A stretch of DNA of 64,000 bases from JACQAP01 sp035275265 (GTDB taxonomy: Bacteria > Pseudomonadota > Gammaproteobacteria > Burkholderiales > JACQAP01). Of the stretch, positions 17,105 through 25,592 are shown piece by piece. Below the pieces are notes generated by a model that was not told the DNA's origin, did no database searches, and was given only the letters and a program-made list of their open reading frames with translations. Position numbers and translations under genes: made by a program. How positions within the stretch are numbered: position 1 is the stretch's first letter; the number at the start of each line of letters is the position of its first letter. The stretch spans positions 186,001-250,000 of the forward strand of contig DATENC010000026.1 in the NCBI GenBank assembly GCA_035275265.1, given 5' to 3'.

Positions 17105-17950
17105 ATGAAGCTGGTACGTTACGGGGAAGCGGGAAAAGAGAAGCCAGGAATTCTGGACGCACAAGCCACGATTCGCGATCTGTCCGGCGTGGTGAAGGAC
17201 ATCGACGCGGCCGCGATATCGCCAGAGGGCCTGAGCAAGCTGCGCGGCGCGAAATTGGACAGCCTGCCCAAGGTGAGCGGCAAGCCGCGCCTCGGACCGC
17301 CGATAGCAAACGTGCCCAAACTCATCTGCATCGGGCTGAACTATGCGGATCATGCCAAGGAAGCCAACCAGCCGATCCCGGCCGAGCCGGTGGTGTTCAT
17401 GAAGGCGATCAGCGCGATCACGGGACCGAACGACGAGGTGAAGCTGCCGAAGGGTTCGAAGAAGGGCGACTGGGAAGTCGAACTAGCCTTCGTGATCGGC
17501 AAGAAGGCGCAGAACGTGACTGAAGACGATGCACTGAACTACGTGGCCGGCTACATGATCTGCAACGATGTGTCCGAACGCGAGTGGCAACTCGAGCACG
17601 GCAGCCAGTGGTCCAAGGGAAAGAGCTTCGATACATTCGCTCCGCTTGGCCCCTGGTTCGTAACCGCCGACGAGATCAAGGACCCGCAGAACCTTTCCAT
17701 GTGGCTGGAAGTAAATGGCCAGCGCAAGCAATCCGGTAGCACCAGCACCATGATCTTCGGCGTGAAGAAGCTGGTTTCCTACCTGTCCTACATATGCACG
17801 CTTACGCCCGGTGACGTGGTGAGCACTGGCACACCACCGGGCGTCGGCATGGGCATCAAGCCGGCGCCACAGTTCTTGAAATCAGGCGACGAGATGCGAC
17901 TGGGGGTCGACGGCCTGGGTGAACAAAAGCAGAAGGTGCGCGGGGGCTAG
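17105..17950 (+). CDS. Fumarylacetoacetate hydrolase family protein, 2,4-diketo-3-deoxy acid hydrolase-like
   Basis: 281-residue FAH-fold enzyme. The core IGLNYADHAKE, EPVVFMKAISAITGP, the metal-binding acidic residues in GDWEVELAFVIG and NDVSEREWQ, and the C-terminal LTPGDVVSTGTPPGVGMG are all intact. This is the group containing ureidoglycolate lyase-like and 2,4-diketo-3-deoxy-L-fuconate/rhamnonate hydrolases. The ribosome site GCAGGAGACAAAA precedes the ATG. Co-transcribed with the upstream SDR; the outer-membrane gene starts 10 bp after its stop. Substrate inferred from context only. Confidence 0.88.
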   Translation: MKLVRYGEAGKEKPGILDAQATIRDLSGVVKDIDAAAISPEGLSKLRGAKLDSLPKVSGKPRLGPPIANVPKLICIGLNYADHAKEANQPIPAEPVVFMKAISAITGPNDEVKLPKGSKKGDWEVELAFVIGKKAQNVTEDDALNYVAGYMICNDVSEREWQLEHGSQWSKGKSFDTFAPLGPWFVTADEIKDPQNLSMWLEVNGQRKQSGSTSTMIFGVKKLVSYLSYICTLTPGDVVSTGTPPGVGMGIKPAPQFLKSGDEMRLGVDGLGEQKQKVRGG

Positions 17951-17960
17951 AAACACCGGA

Positions 17961-18740
17961 ATGAGGACGCGCGCGGCAACAGGCATTCTGGTGAGCATGG
18001 CACTCGGCGTCGCGTTGTTTTCCCATGCCGCCGCGGCTGAGTTGTCGCTGAGCGCGGGCGTCGAATACCTCGACTGGGATGAGGACACAAACCCCTCCGT
18101 GACCGAGAAAGGGCCGCTGTTCGCTGGCGGCATCATTTTCGGTCAGAGTAAGACCGAAGGCCTGGTGTTCAGCTACCGTGGAAAGTTGTATTTCGGTAAC
18201 GTCGACTACACTGGCGCCGGATTATTTACCGGCACCCCGATTTCAAGCACCAGTTATTACACCGGCTTCGTCAACGAAGGACAGGCGCGCTGGCGCAAAC
18301 CGATCGAAGGCAACTACCACACAGATCTGGTATTCGGACTCGGCTGGGAGTTCTGGACCCGCGAACTGAGCTATTTCCAGAAGGAGGACTACGACATTGT
18401 TTACCTGCGTCTGGGCGGGGAGTTAGCCGTCAACAGCAACAAAGGCTGGGTAATCGGCGCAGGCATCAAATACCCGGTGTTCACCCGTGAGAACGCGCAT
18501 TTGACCGATATCGGATTCGACAGCAACCCGACGCTCGAACCCGGGCAAGACCTTAGCGGCTACGCCCAGATAGGTTACTGGTTCCATGACAAGCTTGGCC
18601 TCATCGGTTACTTCGAGAGCTACAGGTTCAAGAAATCGAACGAGGAAATGGTCAACTCCATGTTCGGGCCGGGCGTGGTGTTCCAGCCGGAAAGCACCAT
18701 GTCGATATTCGGCCTGAAGCTGGAGTACAGGATCAAGTAA
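17961..18740 (+). CDS. Outer-membrane beta-barrel protein
   Basis: 259-residue protein with a signal peptide (GILVSMALGVALFSHAAAA, cleavage about residue 26) and a mature region of alternating amphipathic strands rich in Tyr, Trp and Gly, ending in GLKLEYRIK (aromatic/charged last strand), as expected for a small outer-membrane barrel. I cannot name the family. It begins 10 bp after the FAH gene, so it appears to belong to the acid-sugar operon, where it might aid substrate entry; it is followed by a strong terminator. Starting ATG at 17961 is favoured because the signal peptide begins there. Confidence 0.7.
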   Translation: MRTRAATGILVSMALGVALFSHAAAAELSLSAGVEYLDWDEDTNPSVTEKGPLFAGGIIFGQSKTEGLVFSYRGKLYFGNVDYTGAGLFTGTPISSTSYYTGFVNEGQARWRKPIEGNYHTDLVFGLGWEFWTRELSYFQKEDYDIVYLRLGGELAVNSNKGWVIGAGIKYPVFTRENAHLTDIGFDSNPTLEPGQDLSGYAQIGYWFHDKLGLIGYFESYRFKKSNEEMVNSMFGPGVVFQPESTMSIFGLKLEYRIK

Positions 18741-18790
18741 CAAACCATCTCGCGCTGCGTCTTTTCCGAAAACGGAGAACAACAAAATCT

Positions 18791-18816
18791 AAGGTGCACT
18801 CCGGTGCACCTTTTTG
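18791..18816 (+). terminator. Rho-independent terminator
   Basis: Perfect 9-bp stem AAGGTGCAC (18791-18799) / GTGCACCTT (18804-18812) with loop TCCG, followed by a T run. It closes the SDR-FAH-barrel transcript. Confidence 0.85.
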
Positions 18817-18865
18817 TCACCCGATTCGGGCTAAGATGACTCGACAGGATCCCAGAAGAACTCTC

Positions 18866-19330
18866 ATGACTCGCCTCGCTGCATTTGTGGCAATCGGCGC
18901 TTTTGCGGCCGGTAACGCCATGGCGGTCGAGCAGTTACTCGGCCCGGATGAAGTTGGTATTTCTGCATCCGCCCAGATCACGTATTCGCTGGACGCCAGA
19001 CCGAAACCGGAGCGGCTGGACTTCGACTTTCGTGCGGCGGATTCGCTCGCCTGGATCAACGACGATGGCAACTTTCAGGTAAGCGGCTGGATCAAGCACA
19101 CCGGCCTGTTGTGCGCCACCTACCGAATGGGGGTCCGATTCGGCGTGGGGTCTCCGGGCTGCCTGAATGTGAAATGGATTACGGAACCGCGGTTCGTGAC
19201 CACCGAAGTTCATTGCAACGACGCGCGAATCGAGCACACCGGCGGCGACACCGATCCAGCGCTCGGCAAAGAGCTCGCCAGGATTACCTGTGGAGAACGT
19301 GTTGTCCGCTGCACCGGCAACTGCAAGTAG
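18866..19330 (+). CDS. Hypothetical exported protein
   Basis: 154-residue protein that I do not recognise. It has a short signal peptide (MTRLAAFVAIGAFAAGNAMA, cleavage after residue 20), then a mature part with five cysteines (LLCATYR, GCLNVK, VHCND, ITCGERVVRCTGNC), suggesting disulfides in the periplasm. Start ATG 18866 is chosen for the signal peptide; an in-frame ATG at 18836 would add ten charged residues. It follows the terminator and precedes dusA by 40 bp. Confidence 0.6.
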   Translation: MTRLAAFVAIGAFAAGNAMAVEQLLGPDEVGISASAQITYSLDARPKPERLDFDFRAADSLAWINDDGNFQVSGWIKHTGLLCATYRMGVRFGVGSPGCLNVKWITEPRFVTTEVHCNDARIEHTGGDTDPALGKELARITCGERVVRCTGNCK

Positions 19331-19370
19331 TTCGTGCTCCATCGAGCCGACGCCCATATCGCATCGTTCC

Positions 19371-20390
19371 ATGCCTCAAACAAGACCGCATTCTCACCGT
19401 CTCTGCACCGCGCCGATGATGGATTGGTCGGACCGGCATTGCCGGTTCTTTTTCCGCCAGCTGTCACCGCACGCGGTGGTTTATACCGAGATGGTGACCA
19501 CTGGCGCGCTGATCCATGGCAATGTCGAACGGCACCTGCGCTTTCATCCCCTGGAGCATCCCGTGGCGTTGCAGCTCGGCGGCAGCGATCCCGCGGATCT
19601 CGCCCGCTGCGCGGCACTCGGGCGTGGGTACGGCTACGACGAGGTCAATCTGAACTGCGGCTGTCCTTCCGAACGCGTGCAGCACGGGGCGTTCGGCGCC
19701 TGCCTGATGGCAGAACCGGAACTGGTGGCCGATTGCGTGAAGGCGATGCAGGATGCCACGGCCGTTCCGATCACGGTGAAGCACCGCCTGGGTATCGATT
19801 CGATTCAAGACTACGACTTCGTGCGCCGCTTCGTCGAGGTTGTCGCGAACGCGGGCTGCAAAACTTTTTTGGTCCACTCCCGGAACGCCATCCTGAAGGG
19901 CCTGTCACCGAAAGACAACCGCGCGATCCCGCCCCTGAAATACGACTACGTCTATCGCCTCAAGCGGGAATTCCCCGAACTCGGAATCGTCATCAACGGC
20001 GGCGTGGAATCGCTGCAGGCGATTGCGCAGCACCTCCAGCGCGTGGACGGCGTCATGATCGGGCGCGCTGCTTATCACGATCCCTACGTCCTCGCCGCCA
20101 CGGAGGCCTGGATATGCGGTAAGCCGCCGCCTGCACGTGCGCAGATCGCACAGGCGATGTTCGAATACGCCTGCGAAGAAGTTGCGCGCGGCACTTCGTT
20201 ACGCGCTGTCACCCGTCACATGCTCGGCCTGTATCACGGTCAACCCAATGCCAGGCTGTGGCGGCGCATGCTCTCGGATGCCGACATGCTCGCCGCCAAC
20301 CGCCCCGAACTGCTACTGCAGGCAATGCGCGCGACCGAGATCGCACCGGTGGACTTCGCCGCGGTGATAGCCGAGCCGCTTCCGACATGA
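19371..20390 (+). CDS. dusA: tRNA-dihydrouridine(20/20a) synthase
   Basis: 339-residue flavoenzyme that reduces U20/U20a in the tRNA D-loop. Motifs: CTAPMMDWSDRHCRFFFR (FMN barrel start typical of DusA), YTEMVTTGALIHG, LQLGGSDP, NLNCGCPSERVQHGAFGACLM (catalytic Cys in the CGCPS context), KHRLGID, HSRNAILKGLSPKDNR and NGGVES. The start ATG at 19371 matches the usual DusA N-terminus. Its stop overlaps the start of the next gene (ATGA at 20387-20390), so translation is probably coupled. Confidence 0.95.
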   Translation: MPQTRPHSHRLCTAPMMDWSDRHCRFFFRQLSPHAVVYTEMVTTGALIHGNVERHLRFHPLEHPVALQLGGSDPADLARCAALGRGYGYDEVNLNCGCPSERVQHGAFGACLMAEPELVADCVKAMQDATAVPITVKHRLGIDSIQDYDFVRRFVEVVANAGCKTFLVHSRNAILKGLSPKDNRAIPPLKYDYVYRLKREFPELGIVINGGVESLQAIAQHLQRVDGVMIGRAAYHDPYVLAATEAWICGKPPPARAQIAQAMFEYACEEVARGTSLRAVTRHMLGLYHGQPNARLWRRMLSDADMLAANRPELLLQAMRATEIAPVDFAAVIAEPLPT

Positions 20391-22081
20391 CCGCGATACG
20401 CTTCAACACCTACTACCGTTACGACGAGCTGGTGCGTTTCCTGACCGGTTGGGCCGAGGCGCATCCGGAATTGGTGCGGCTCGAGCCGGTCGGAAAGAGC
20501 TACGAGGGGCGCGAAATTTACGTCGTGCGCGTCACCAACTACAAGACGGGACCGGACGTGGACAAGCCTGCGTTCTGGGTGGACGGCAACATCCACGCCA
20601 CCGAGCTGGCGGGCTCCGCCGCTTGCCTGCATCTGATTCAGCGCCTGCTTACCGGCTACGGACGCGATCCGGAGATCACACGCTGCCTCGACACTCGCGC
20701 ATTCTATGTCTGTCCGAGGGTCAATCCCGACGGCGCGGAATTGGCGCTCGCGGACGTGCCGAAACTGATTCGTTCAAGCGCGCGCCCCTACCCCTATGAC
20801 GAAGAACCGGTCGGCGGACTGATACGCGAGGACGCGGACGGCGACGGGCGCATTCTGTCTATGCGCATTCCCGACCGCAACGGGCCATGGAAAGTTTGCT
20901 CGGAGGATTCGCGAATTCTGATACGCCGCGAGCCGACCGAGACCGGCGGGCAGTACTACCGTTTGCTGCCCGAGGGACGGCTCGCAGACTACGACGGTGC
21001 GACCATTAAACTGCAAACGCGCAAGGAGCGATTGGATCTCAATCGGAACTTTCCGGCGTACTGGCGCACCGAGAACGAGCAAGCGGGCGCCGGACCTTTC
21101 CCGACCTCCGAACCGGAGATCGCCGCGATGGCGGGGTTTATTGCGAGACACCCGAACATCACCGGCGCGTGTGCATTCCATACCTACAGCGGTGTGCTGC
21201 TGCGCCCTTACTCGCACATGGCCGATGAACAAATGCCACCGGAAGACCTCTGGACCTTTCAGAAGATCGGTGCAAAGGGCACCGAGATCACCGGCTATCC
21301 GCACGCCTCGGCATATCATGAATTCCGCTATCACCCGAAGGAAGTCATTACCGGCGACTTCGATTCCTGGATGTACGACCACCGCGGCGTATTTGCCTGG
21401 ACCGTGGAAATCTGGAGCCCGCAGCGACAAGCCGGCATCGGCGACTATAAATACATCGAGTGGTACCGCGAGCATCCTCTCGAAGACGATCTGAAGATGA
21501 TGAAATGGAACGACACCATCCTGAAAGGGAAAGGCTTTGTCGACTGGTATGCGTTCGACCATCCGCAACTCGGGCGGGTCGAGCTCGGCGGCTGGAACAG
21601 CCTCTACACCTGGACCAATCCTCCTCATCATTTGCTGGAAAAGGAAATCGCGCCATTTTCGCGCTGGCTGGTGTGGCACGCATTGATCTCTCCACGGCTG
21701 GAAATTCTCGAGGCCTCCGCCACGGCGCTCGGCAAGAATGCCTGGCGTGTGAGGCTGGTGGTGCATAACAGCGGTTGGCTGCCGAGCTACGTGACCAAAA
21801 TGGCGAAACAGAAGAAACTTTCACGCGGTGTGGTATGCGAAATCGACCTTCCCGAGGGCGCGACGCTGGAAACCGGGAAGCCGCGCGAAGAACTCAACCA
21901 GCTAGAAGGGCGCGCCTACAAACCCGCCGCGGCGAATACCTGGGCAGGGTCGAGTGCCGACGAGACCGACGACAGGCTGAAAGTGGAGTGGGTGGTGCGT
22001 GCGCCAAAGGGCACGATGCTGAAGGTCACCGCACGGCATGAGCGTGCCGGCGCGGCGCGCACGGAACTGCGCCTGGATTAA
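20387..22081 (+). CDS. M14 family zinc carboxypeptidase
   Basis: 564-residue metallopeptidase of the M14 (carboxypeptidase A) family. Zinc ligands are visible in WVDGNIHATELAG (HxxE) and ACAFHTYSG (His), the arginine of the substrate pocket in LDLNRNFP and the catalytic glutamate in FAWTVEIWSP. About 200 residues beyond the peptidase domain form an additional C-terminal beta-rich domain. No signal peptide is evident, so action is probably cytoplasmic. Starts with ATGA overlap inside dusA's stop. Physiological substrate unknown. Confidence 0.88.
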   Translation: MTAIRFNTYYRYDELVRFLTGWAEAHPELVRLEPVGKSYEGREIYVVRVTNYKTGPDVDKPAFWVDGNIHATELAGSAACLHLIQRLLTGYGRDPEITRCLDTRAFYVCPRVNPDGAELALADVPKLIRSSARPYPYDEEPVGGLIREDADGDGRILSMRIPDRNGPWKVCSEDSRILIRREPTETGGQYYRLLPEGRLADYDGATIKLQTRKERLDLNRNFPAYWRTENEQAGAGPFPTSEPEIAAMAGFIARHPNITGACAFHTYSGVLLRPYSHMADEQMPPEDLWTFQKIGAKGTEITGYPHASAYHEFRYHPKEVITGDFDSWMYDHRGVFAWTVEIWSPQRQAGIGDYKYIEWYREHPLEDDLKMMKWNDTILKGKGFVDWYAFDHPQLGRVELGGWNSLYTWTNPPHHLLEKEIAPFSRWLVWHALISPRLEILEASATALGKNAWRVRLVVHNSGWLPSYVTKMAKQKKLSRGVVCEIDLPEGATLETGKPREELNQLEGRAYKPAAANTWAGSSADETDDRLKVEWVVRAPKGTMLKVTARHERAGAARTELRLD

Positions 22082-22415
22082 ATCGCCTATCCGACGGTCG
22101 GTTCCAGGTACCGCCGACGGCCAAAAAGCATCGGCAATCCCGGCCCGATTTTGTTTTTCCCTTGTCAATGAGGCGCTTGAGCAATACAATGGACTACCAT
22201 CGCCAACCCGCACCGACTGTGCGGGCGCTGACGGGCGACGAGCAAGTCCGCGGACTTCCGCCGAAATTCGGGGACCACGCGTCCCTGATCATGCAACACC
22301 CAACTCAGCCGATTCCGATGTTCGATTTCCGGTATCCGCGTTTCAACAGGCCGGCAGCGTTCCCGCCTGTGACAAGTCCGTAATAACGCACTTCGAGTTT
22401 CTATGGAGGCAAGAC
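22082..22415. other. Intergenic region without recognisable gene
   Basis: 334 bp between the carboxypeptidase and a small gene. The open frames here (for example 22162-22383) have no ribosome site and no family resemblance. GGTTCCAGGTACCG near the start is a weak inverted repeat. I see no definite regulatory element. Confidence 0.4.
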
Positions 22416-22643
22416 ATGCAGAAGCAGACTGTTCCCACCGCGCGCTACGTTGAGTTGCTCAATGAGGAAATCAAGAGGCATCCTTACTACCAGAAAGGGA
22501 TGCAGTTTGTCGCGGCGCCCTCTCCCTATACCGCACCCCAACTGCTGGACGTCACGTGGGACAAAGAAAAATGGAGTGAGTACAACTTCGTTTTCGCGGC
22601 CGCTCACCGAGTGGTACGAGCAAGGTATCACGCCAAGTCATAG
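22416..22643 (+). CDS. Small hypothetical protein (75 aa), possibly frameshifted at its end
   Basis: ATG at 22416 follows TGGAGGCAAGAC, a strong ribosome site. The 75-residue product (MQKQTVPTARYVELLNEEIK, then HPYYQKGMQFVAAP) looks like a genuine small soluble protein up to about residue 60 (WSEYNFVFAAA). After that the reading frame gives an arginine-rich tail (RVVRARYHAKS), whereas the neighbouring frame reads TEWYEQGITPS, which looks more protein-like, so a one-base slip near 22600 is possible. Function unknown. A GC-rich hairpin follows at 22657-22681. Confidence 0.5.
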   Translation: MQKQTVPTARYVELLNEEIKRHPYYQKGMQFVAAPSPYTAPQLLDVTWDKEKWSEYNFVFAAAHRVVRARYHAKS

Positions 22644-22656
22644 CAATCCGAAGATC

Positions 22657-22681
22657 CGCGCGGACTTCTCCTGTCCGCGCG
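22657..22681. terminator. GC-rich hairpin between convergent genes
   Basis: Perfect 9-bp stem CGCGCGGAC / GTCCGCGCG with a seven-base loop lies between the plus-strand small gene and the minus-strand PEBP gene. There is no T run, so efficiency as a terminator is uncertain. Confidence 0.45.
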
Positions 22682-22716
22682 CGCTCCTGCAAGCCCCATG
22701 AGCATATGTGTTGGCG

Positions 22717-23328
22717 CTATTGACTCTTCTCATAAGTTCCCACCAATACCGCCTGCTCGATGACGTGCCCCTTCATGGCCTTTTCGACATCGGCCTTTCG
22801 CGGTTTGTTCAAATTCGAAAGCACGGTATCGAGCGCGTAAAGCTTTTGGAAGTAGCGATGGCGTCCGATAGGCGGACACGGGCCGCCGTAGCCAGTGCGC
22901 TGGAAATCGCTCATGCCTTCCAGCGTTCCTTCGGGCAGTTCCTTCGGTGAGACGCCCTGTGGCAGACCCGTCGACAAGGGCGGGATGTTGTAAAGCACCC
23001 AATGAACCCAGGTCATACGCGGCGCCGCCGGGTCGGGTGCGTCGGGATCATCGACAATGAGCACTAGGCTCTTTGCGTTTTCAGGAACACCGCTCCACGC
23101 CAGCGGCGGAGAAACGTCTTTTCCCTGGCAGGTATGGAGCCTGGGAATACTACCTTCATGCTCGAAGGCCGATGATGTCAGCTTGAGCGTCATGGCTTTT
23201 TCCTCCTTCGCATGGACACTCTGGGTTCGCGATGCGGGCAAAATCAGTGCGGCCAATGCAAATACAGCGCAAACACAGGCACATTTGCAACCGCGGCTGC
23301 TCAATTGTCCGTGACCGGACAATTGCAT
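22717..23328 (-). CDS. YbhB/YbcL family Raf-kinase-inhibitor-like (PEBP) protein, exported
   Basis: 203-residue PEBP-fold protein. Core motifs: LVLIVDDPDAPDPAAP, WVHWVLYNIP and YGGPCPPIGRHRYFQKLYALD. The ligand or partner of bacterial PEBP proteins is unknown. Starting at ATG 23326-23328, which overlaps the upstream stop as ATGA, the N-terminus carries a hydrophobic export segment (CVCAVFALAALILPA). Codons 2-8 form a perfect 10-bp inverted repeat, CAATTGTCCG-TGAC-CGGACAATTG on the plus strand at 23302-23325, that could fold near the start. Last gene of the OtnK/OtnC chain. Confidence 0.85.
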   Translation of the reverse strand: MQLSGHGQLSSRGCKCACVCAVFALAALILPASRTQSVHAKEEKAMTLKLTSSAFEHEGSIPRLHTCQGKDVSPPLAWSGVPENAKSLVLIVDDPDAPDPAAPRMTWVHWVLYNIPPLSTGLPQGVSPKELPEGTLEGMSDFQRTGYGGPCPPIGRHRYFQKLYALDTVLSNLNKPRKADVEKAMKGHVIEQAVLVGTYEKSQ

Positions 23329-23582
23329 CACCTGATTCCCCCCAACCAAACCAGCACATCACCTTTCTCTGGCGCTGCGCATTCACCCTTCAACACCAGA
23401 GTGCAGTTCACGCGCAGGAAGTCTTCCACGGTCTGCGGATCCATCAGGCGCTTCGCGTTCGCCGAAGGCGCTAGCGGCGGAATCTTCCGTACTTTCGCCT
23501 TCTTGGGATTGGGGTGCTCTTCGTCACCAATAACGTGACAGGCACGGCACAGGAATCTTGCTTTCGTGCCAGCCGGTTTCAA
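23328..23582 (-). CDS. DUF1924-like cytochrome c fragment without signal peptide
   Basis: 84 codons from a TTG at 23580-23582 (overlapping the stop of the aldolase gene) to a stop that overlaps the next gene's ATG. It carries one heme-binding motif, CRACH (about residues 12-16), then IPPLAPSANAKRLMDP, TVEDFLRVNC, and GECAAPEKGDVLVWL; this order (heme site, PLAPS-N, FxRxNC, EC-EKxDVLxWL) matches DUF1924 monoheme proteins from memory. Those have an N-terminal export signal and about 40 more residues; here the frame upstream is closed by a stop and no signal exists. Either a decayed remnant kept for coupling or a protein with another start. Confidence 0.45.
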   Translation of the reverse strand: MKPAGTKARFLCRACHVIGDEEHPNPKKAKVRKIPPLAPSANAKRLMDPQTVEDFLRVNCTLVLKGECAAPEKGDVLVWLGGIR

Positions 23583-24214
23583 GATGGATACTTCCGTTGC
23601 AGTTCCGCGACCTGTTCATCGGAGAGAATCTTGAGCCGGTTGCCTCTCAACATCAAATACAGTTTCGCCGTTTCCTCCAACTCTTCGGTGGCGTATACCG
23701 CGGCCTCGAGGTCCTTGCCGGCCACCACCGGGCCGTGGTTGGCTAGAAGAATCGCGTGATGCTTGCCCGCCACTTCGCGCACCGCATTGGCAAGCGTTAT
23801 GTCACCCGGTGGATAGTATGGCAACAACGCCAGATTCCCGATCTTCATAACGTAGTACGCTGTAATCGGTGGAATCGGTTGTCTCGGGTCGGTATCGGAG
23901 AGACACGAGACCGCCACGGAATGAGTGGAGTGCAGGTGCACAATGGCACCGGCAGACGAGCGCTGCTCGTACACCGACAAATGCAAAAAGGCCTCTTTGG
24001 TCGGCGTGCCGCCGGAAACCAACTTGCCCTTCTCATCGAGCTTGGAAAGGGTCGCCGGATCGAGCCGCCCCAGGCAGGAATTGGTCGGCGTCATCAGCCA
24101 CCCGTCGTCCACCCGCGCGCTGATATTGCCTGAGCTTCCGGGTGTGAGTCCGCGATCGAACATGGACCTGCCGAAAGCGCAGATTTCTTCCCGCAGATTG
24201 GTTTCCGTGCTCAC
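23579..24214 (-). CDS. otnC: Class II aldolase/adducin family, 3-oxo-tetronate 4-phosphate decarboxylase-like
   Basis: 211-residue class II aldolase-fold enzyme. Visible: GLTPGSSGNISARV (phosphate loop), acidic residue in PTKEAFLHL, zinc ligands in VHLHSTHSVA (HxH) and LLANHGPVV. In the characterised tetronate pathway OtnC decarboxylates 3-oxo-tetronate 4-phosphate to dihydroxyacetone phosphate. The assignment rests on its direct overlap (ATGA at 24211-24214) with the gene for the matching kinase. On sequence alone it could be another aldolase or fuculose-phosphate-aldolase-like enzyme. Confidence 0.82.
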   Translation of the reverse strand: MSTETNLREEICAFGRSMFDRGLTPGSSGNISARVDDGWLMTPTNSCLGRLDPATLSKLDEKGKLVSGGTPTKEAFLHLSVYEQRSSAGAIVHLHSTHSVAVSCLSDTDPRQPIPPITAYYVMKIGNLALLPYYPPGDITLANAVREVAGKHHAILLANHGPVVAGKDLEAAVYATEELEETAKLYLMLRGNRLKILSDEQVAELQRKYPS

Positions 24215-25476
24215 GGTTGGACTTTGAAGGCCTTGGTGAAGAAATCCGGAGCGCCGAAGTTACCGGACTTCAACGCCAGTGCCAAAGTCGGTTCGCCGAT
24301 CGAAAACGTCCACGGCACCCCGGGGTCGATCTCCGGTCCGATTGCGAGACCCTCGACCCCGAGCGCTCCGACCACTGCTCCGGACGTCTCGCCACCGGCA
24401 ATCACCAGTCTTCGTACACCAGCCGCCACCAGTCCCCTGGCGATCTTGCCCAGGGTTTCTTCAACCAGCGCGCCGGCATGTTCGCGGCCAAGTCGTTCCT
24501 GCACTGCCTTCACTTGTTCAGGCGTGGCTGTCGAATAGATCAGGACCGGCTTTTCGGAAAGCCGGCTCGCAGTCCAGTTGAGCGCTTCCTGAGCGAGATC
24601 CCGACCGGAAGCGATCGCCATTGGCTCGAGTTCGAAAAAGTCGTGATCCTGCTTCATGAATGCGACCTGCCCTTGGGTCGCGACCGAACACGACCCTGCC
24701 AGCACCGCGGTGGGGCCGGTGACTTTCGGCAACTGGGAGTGCTGGCCACTTTTCATCAAACCCTTGCGAACGAAGTTCGCGGGCAGACCCATGGCCATCC
24801 CGGAGCCGCCGGTGACAAGCTTCAGATCGGCGCATGCTTCCCCAAGCGTGACCAGATGTTCGTCGGTGATCGAGTCGAGAATTGCATGGCGGATGCCTTG
24901 CTTGCGGAGCTTCTCGAACGCGTCGCGGATCGCCTCGACTCCGTTCACAATGGTCGTGTACGGCAGCAACCCGACCTTGTGTCTGGTCTGACGTTGCAGC
25001 ACGCGTACGAGTGATGGGTCAGTCATCGGGGTAAGCGGATGGTGACGCATCCCGGATTCGGACAACAGTTCGTCGCCAACGAACAGATACCCCTTGTAGA
25101 CGGTACGCTTGTTGGTCGGAAATGCCGGGTTGAACACAGTGAAGTCCGCACCGATCGCATCCAGCATCGCGTCGGCGACAGGGCCGATGTTGCCTTTCTC
25201 GGTGGAATCGAACGTCGAGCAGTATTTGAAGTAGAACTGCTTCGCGCCCTGCTGCCGCAGCCAGTCGAGAGCTGCCAGCGACATGGTGACCGCCTCGTTG
25301 GCAGGATTGCTGCGCGACTTGAGCGCCACGATGATGCAATCTGCGGCAGGCACTTTCAGTCCCGGGCGCGGCACGCCCAACAATTGCACGGTGCGCATGT
25401 GTGCCTTGACCAGTGTGTTGGCGAGATCGGTCGCACCCGTGAAGTCGTCGGCGACACAGCCAAGCACGGTGCTCAT
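24211..25476 (-). CDS. otnK: Four-carbon acid sugar kinase, 3-oxo-tetronate kinase-like
   Basis: 421-residue DUF1537-family kinase (the usual size). N-terminal domain with GCVADDFTGATDLANTLVKA and KYCSTFDSTEKGNIGPVADAML; C-terminal nucleotide domain with LAGSCSVATQGQV, VIAGGETSGAVVGALG and GPEIDPGVPWTF. It should phosphorylate 3-oxo-tetronate from threonate or erythronate, feeding OtnC. Start ATG at 25474-25476 fixed by the family's N-terminus; a longer frame upstream would have an unrelated Arg-rich extension. The matching dehydrogenase (LtnD/PdxA2) and isomerase (OtnI) genes are absent from this window. Confidence 0.88.
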   Translation of the reverse strand: MSTVLGCVADDFTGATDLANTLVKAHMRTVQLLGVPRPGLKVPAADCIIVALKSRSNPANEAVTMSLAALDWLRQQGAKQFYFKYCSTFDSTEKGNIGPVADAMLDAIGADFTVFNPAFPTNKRTVYKGYLFVGDELLSESGMRHHPLTPMTDPSLVRVLQRQTRHKVGLLPYTTIVNGVEAIRDAFEKLRKQGIRHAILDSITDEHLVTLGEACADLKLVTGGSGMAMGLPANFVRKGLMKSGQHSQLPKVTGPTAVLAGSCSVATQGQVAFMKQDHDFFELEPMAIASGRDLAQEALNWTASRLSEKPVLIYSTATPEQVKAVQERLGREHAGALVEETLGKIARGLVAAGVRRLVIAGGETSGAVVGALGVEGLAIGPEIDPGVPWTFSIGEPTLALALKSGNFGAPDFFTKAFKVQP

Positions 25477-25592
25477 GGCGTTGTCGCAGCGGAAATCAAT
25501 TCGAACACGAGGACTTACTCCTTGGCACGTGGTTGGATTTGGGCATAATGGTACCGAAACCCGGGATCGAAAGCCCGGAGTCTTCGCGCCCA

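Noticed and set aside
22162..22383. 73-codon plus-strand frame after the carboxypeptidase
   Set aside because: No ribosome site before its start and no family resemblance; GC-rich chance frame.
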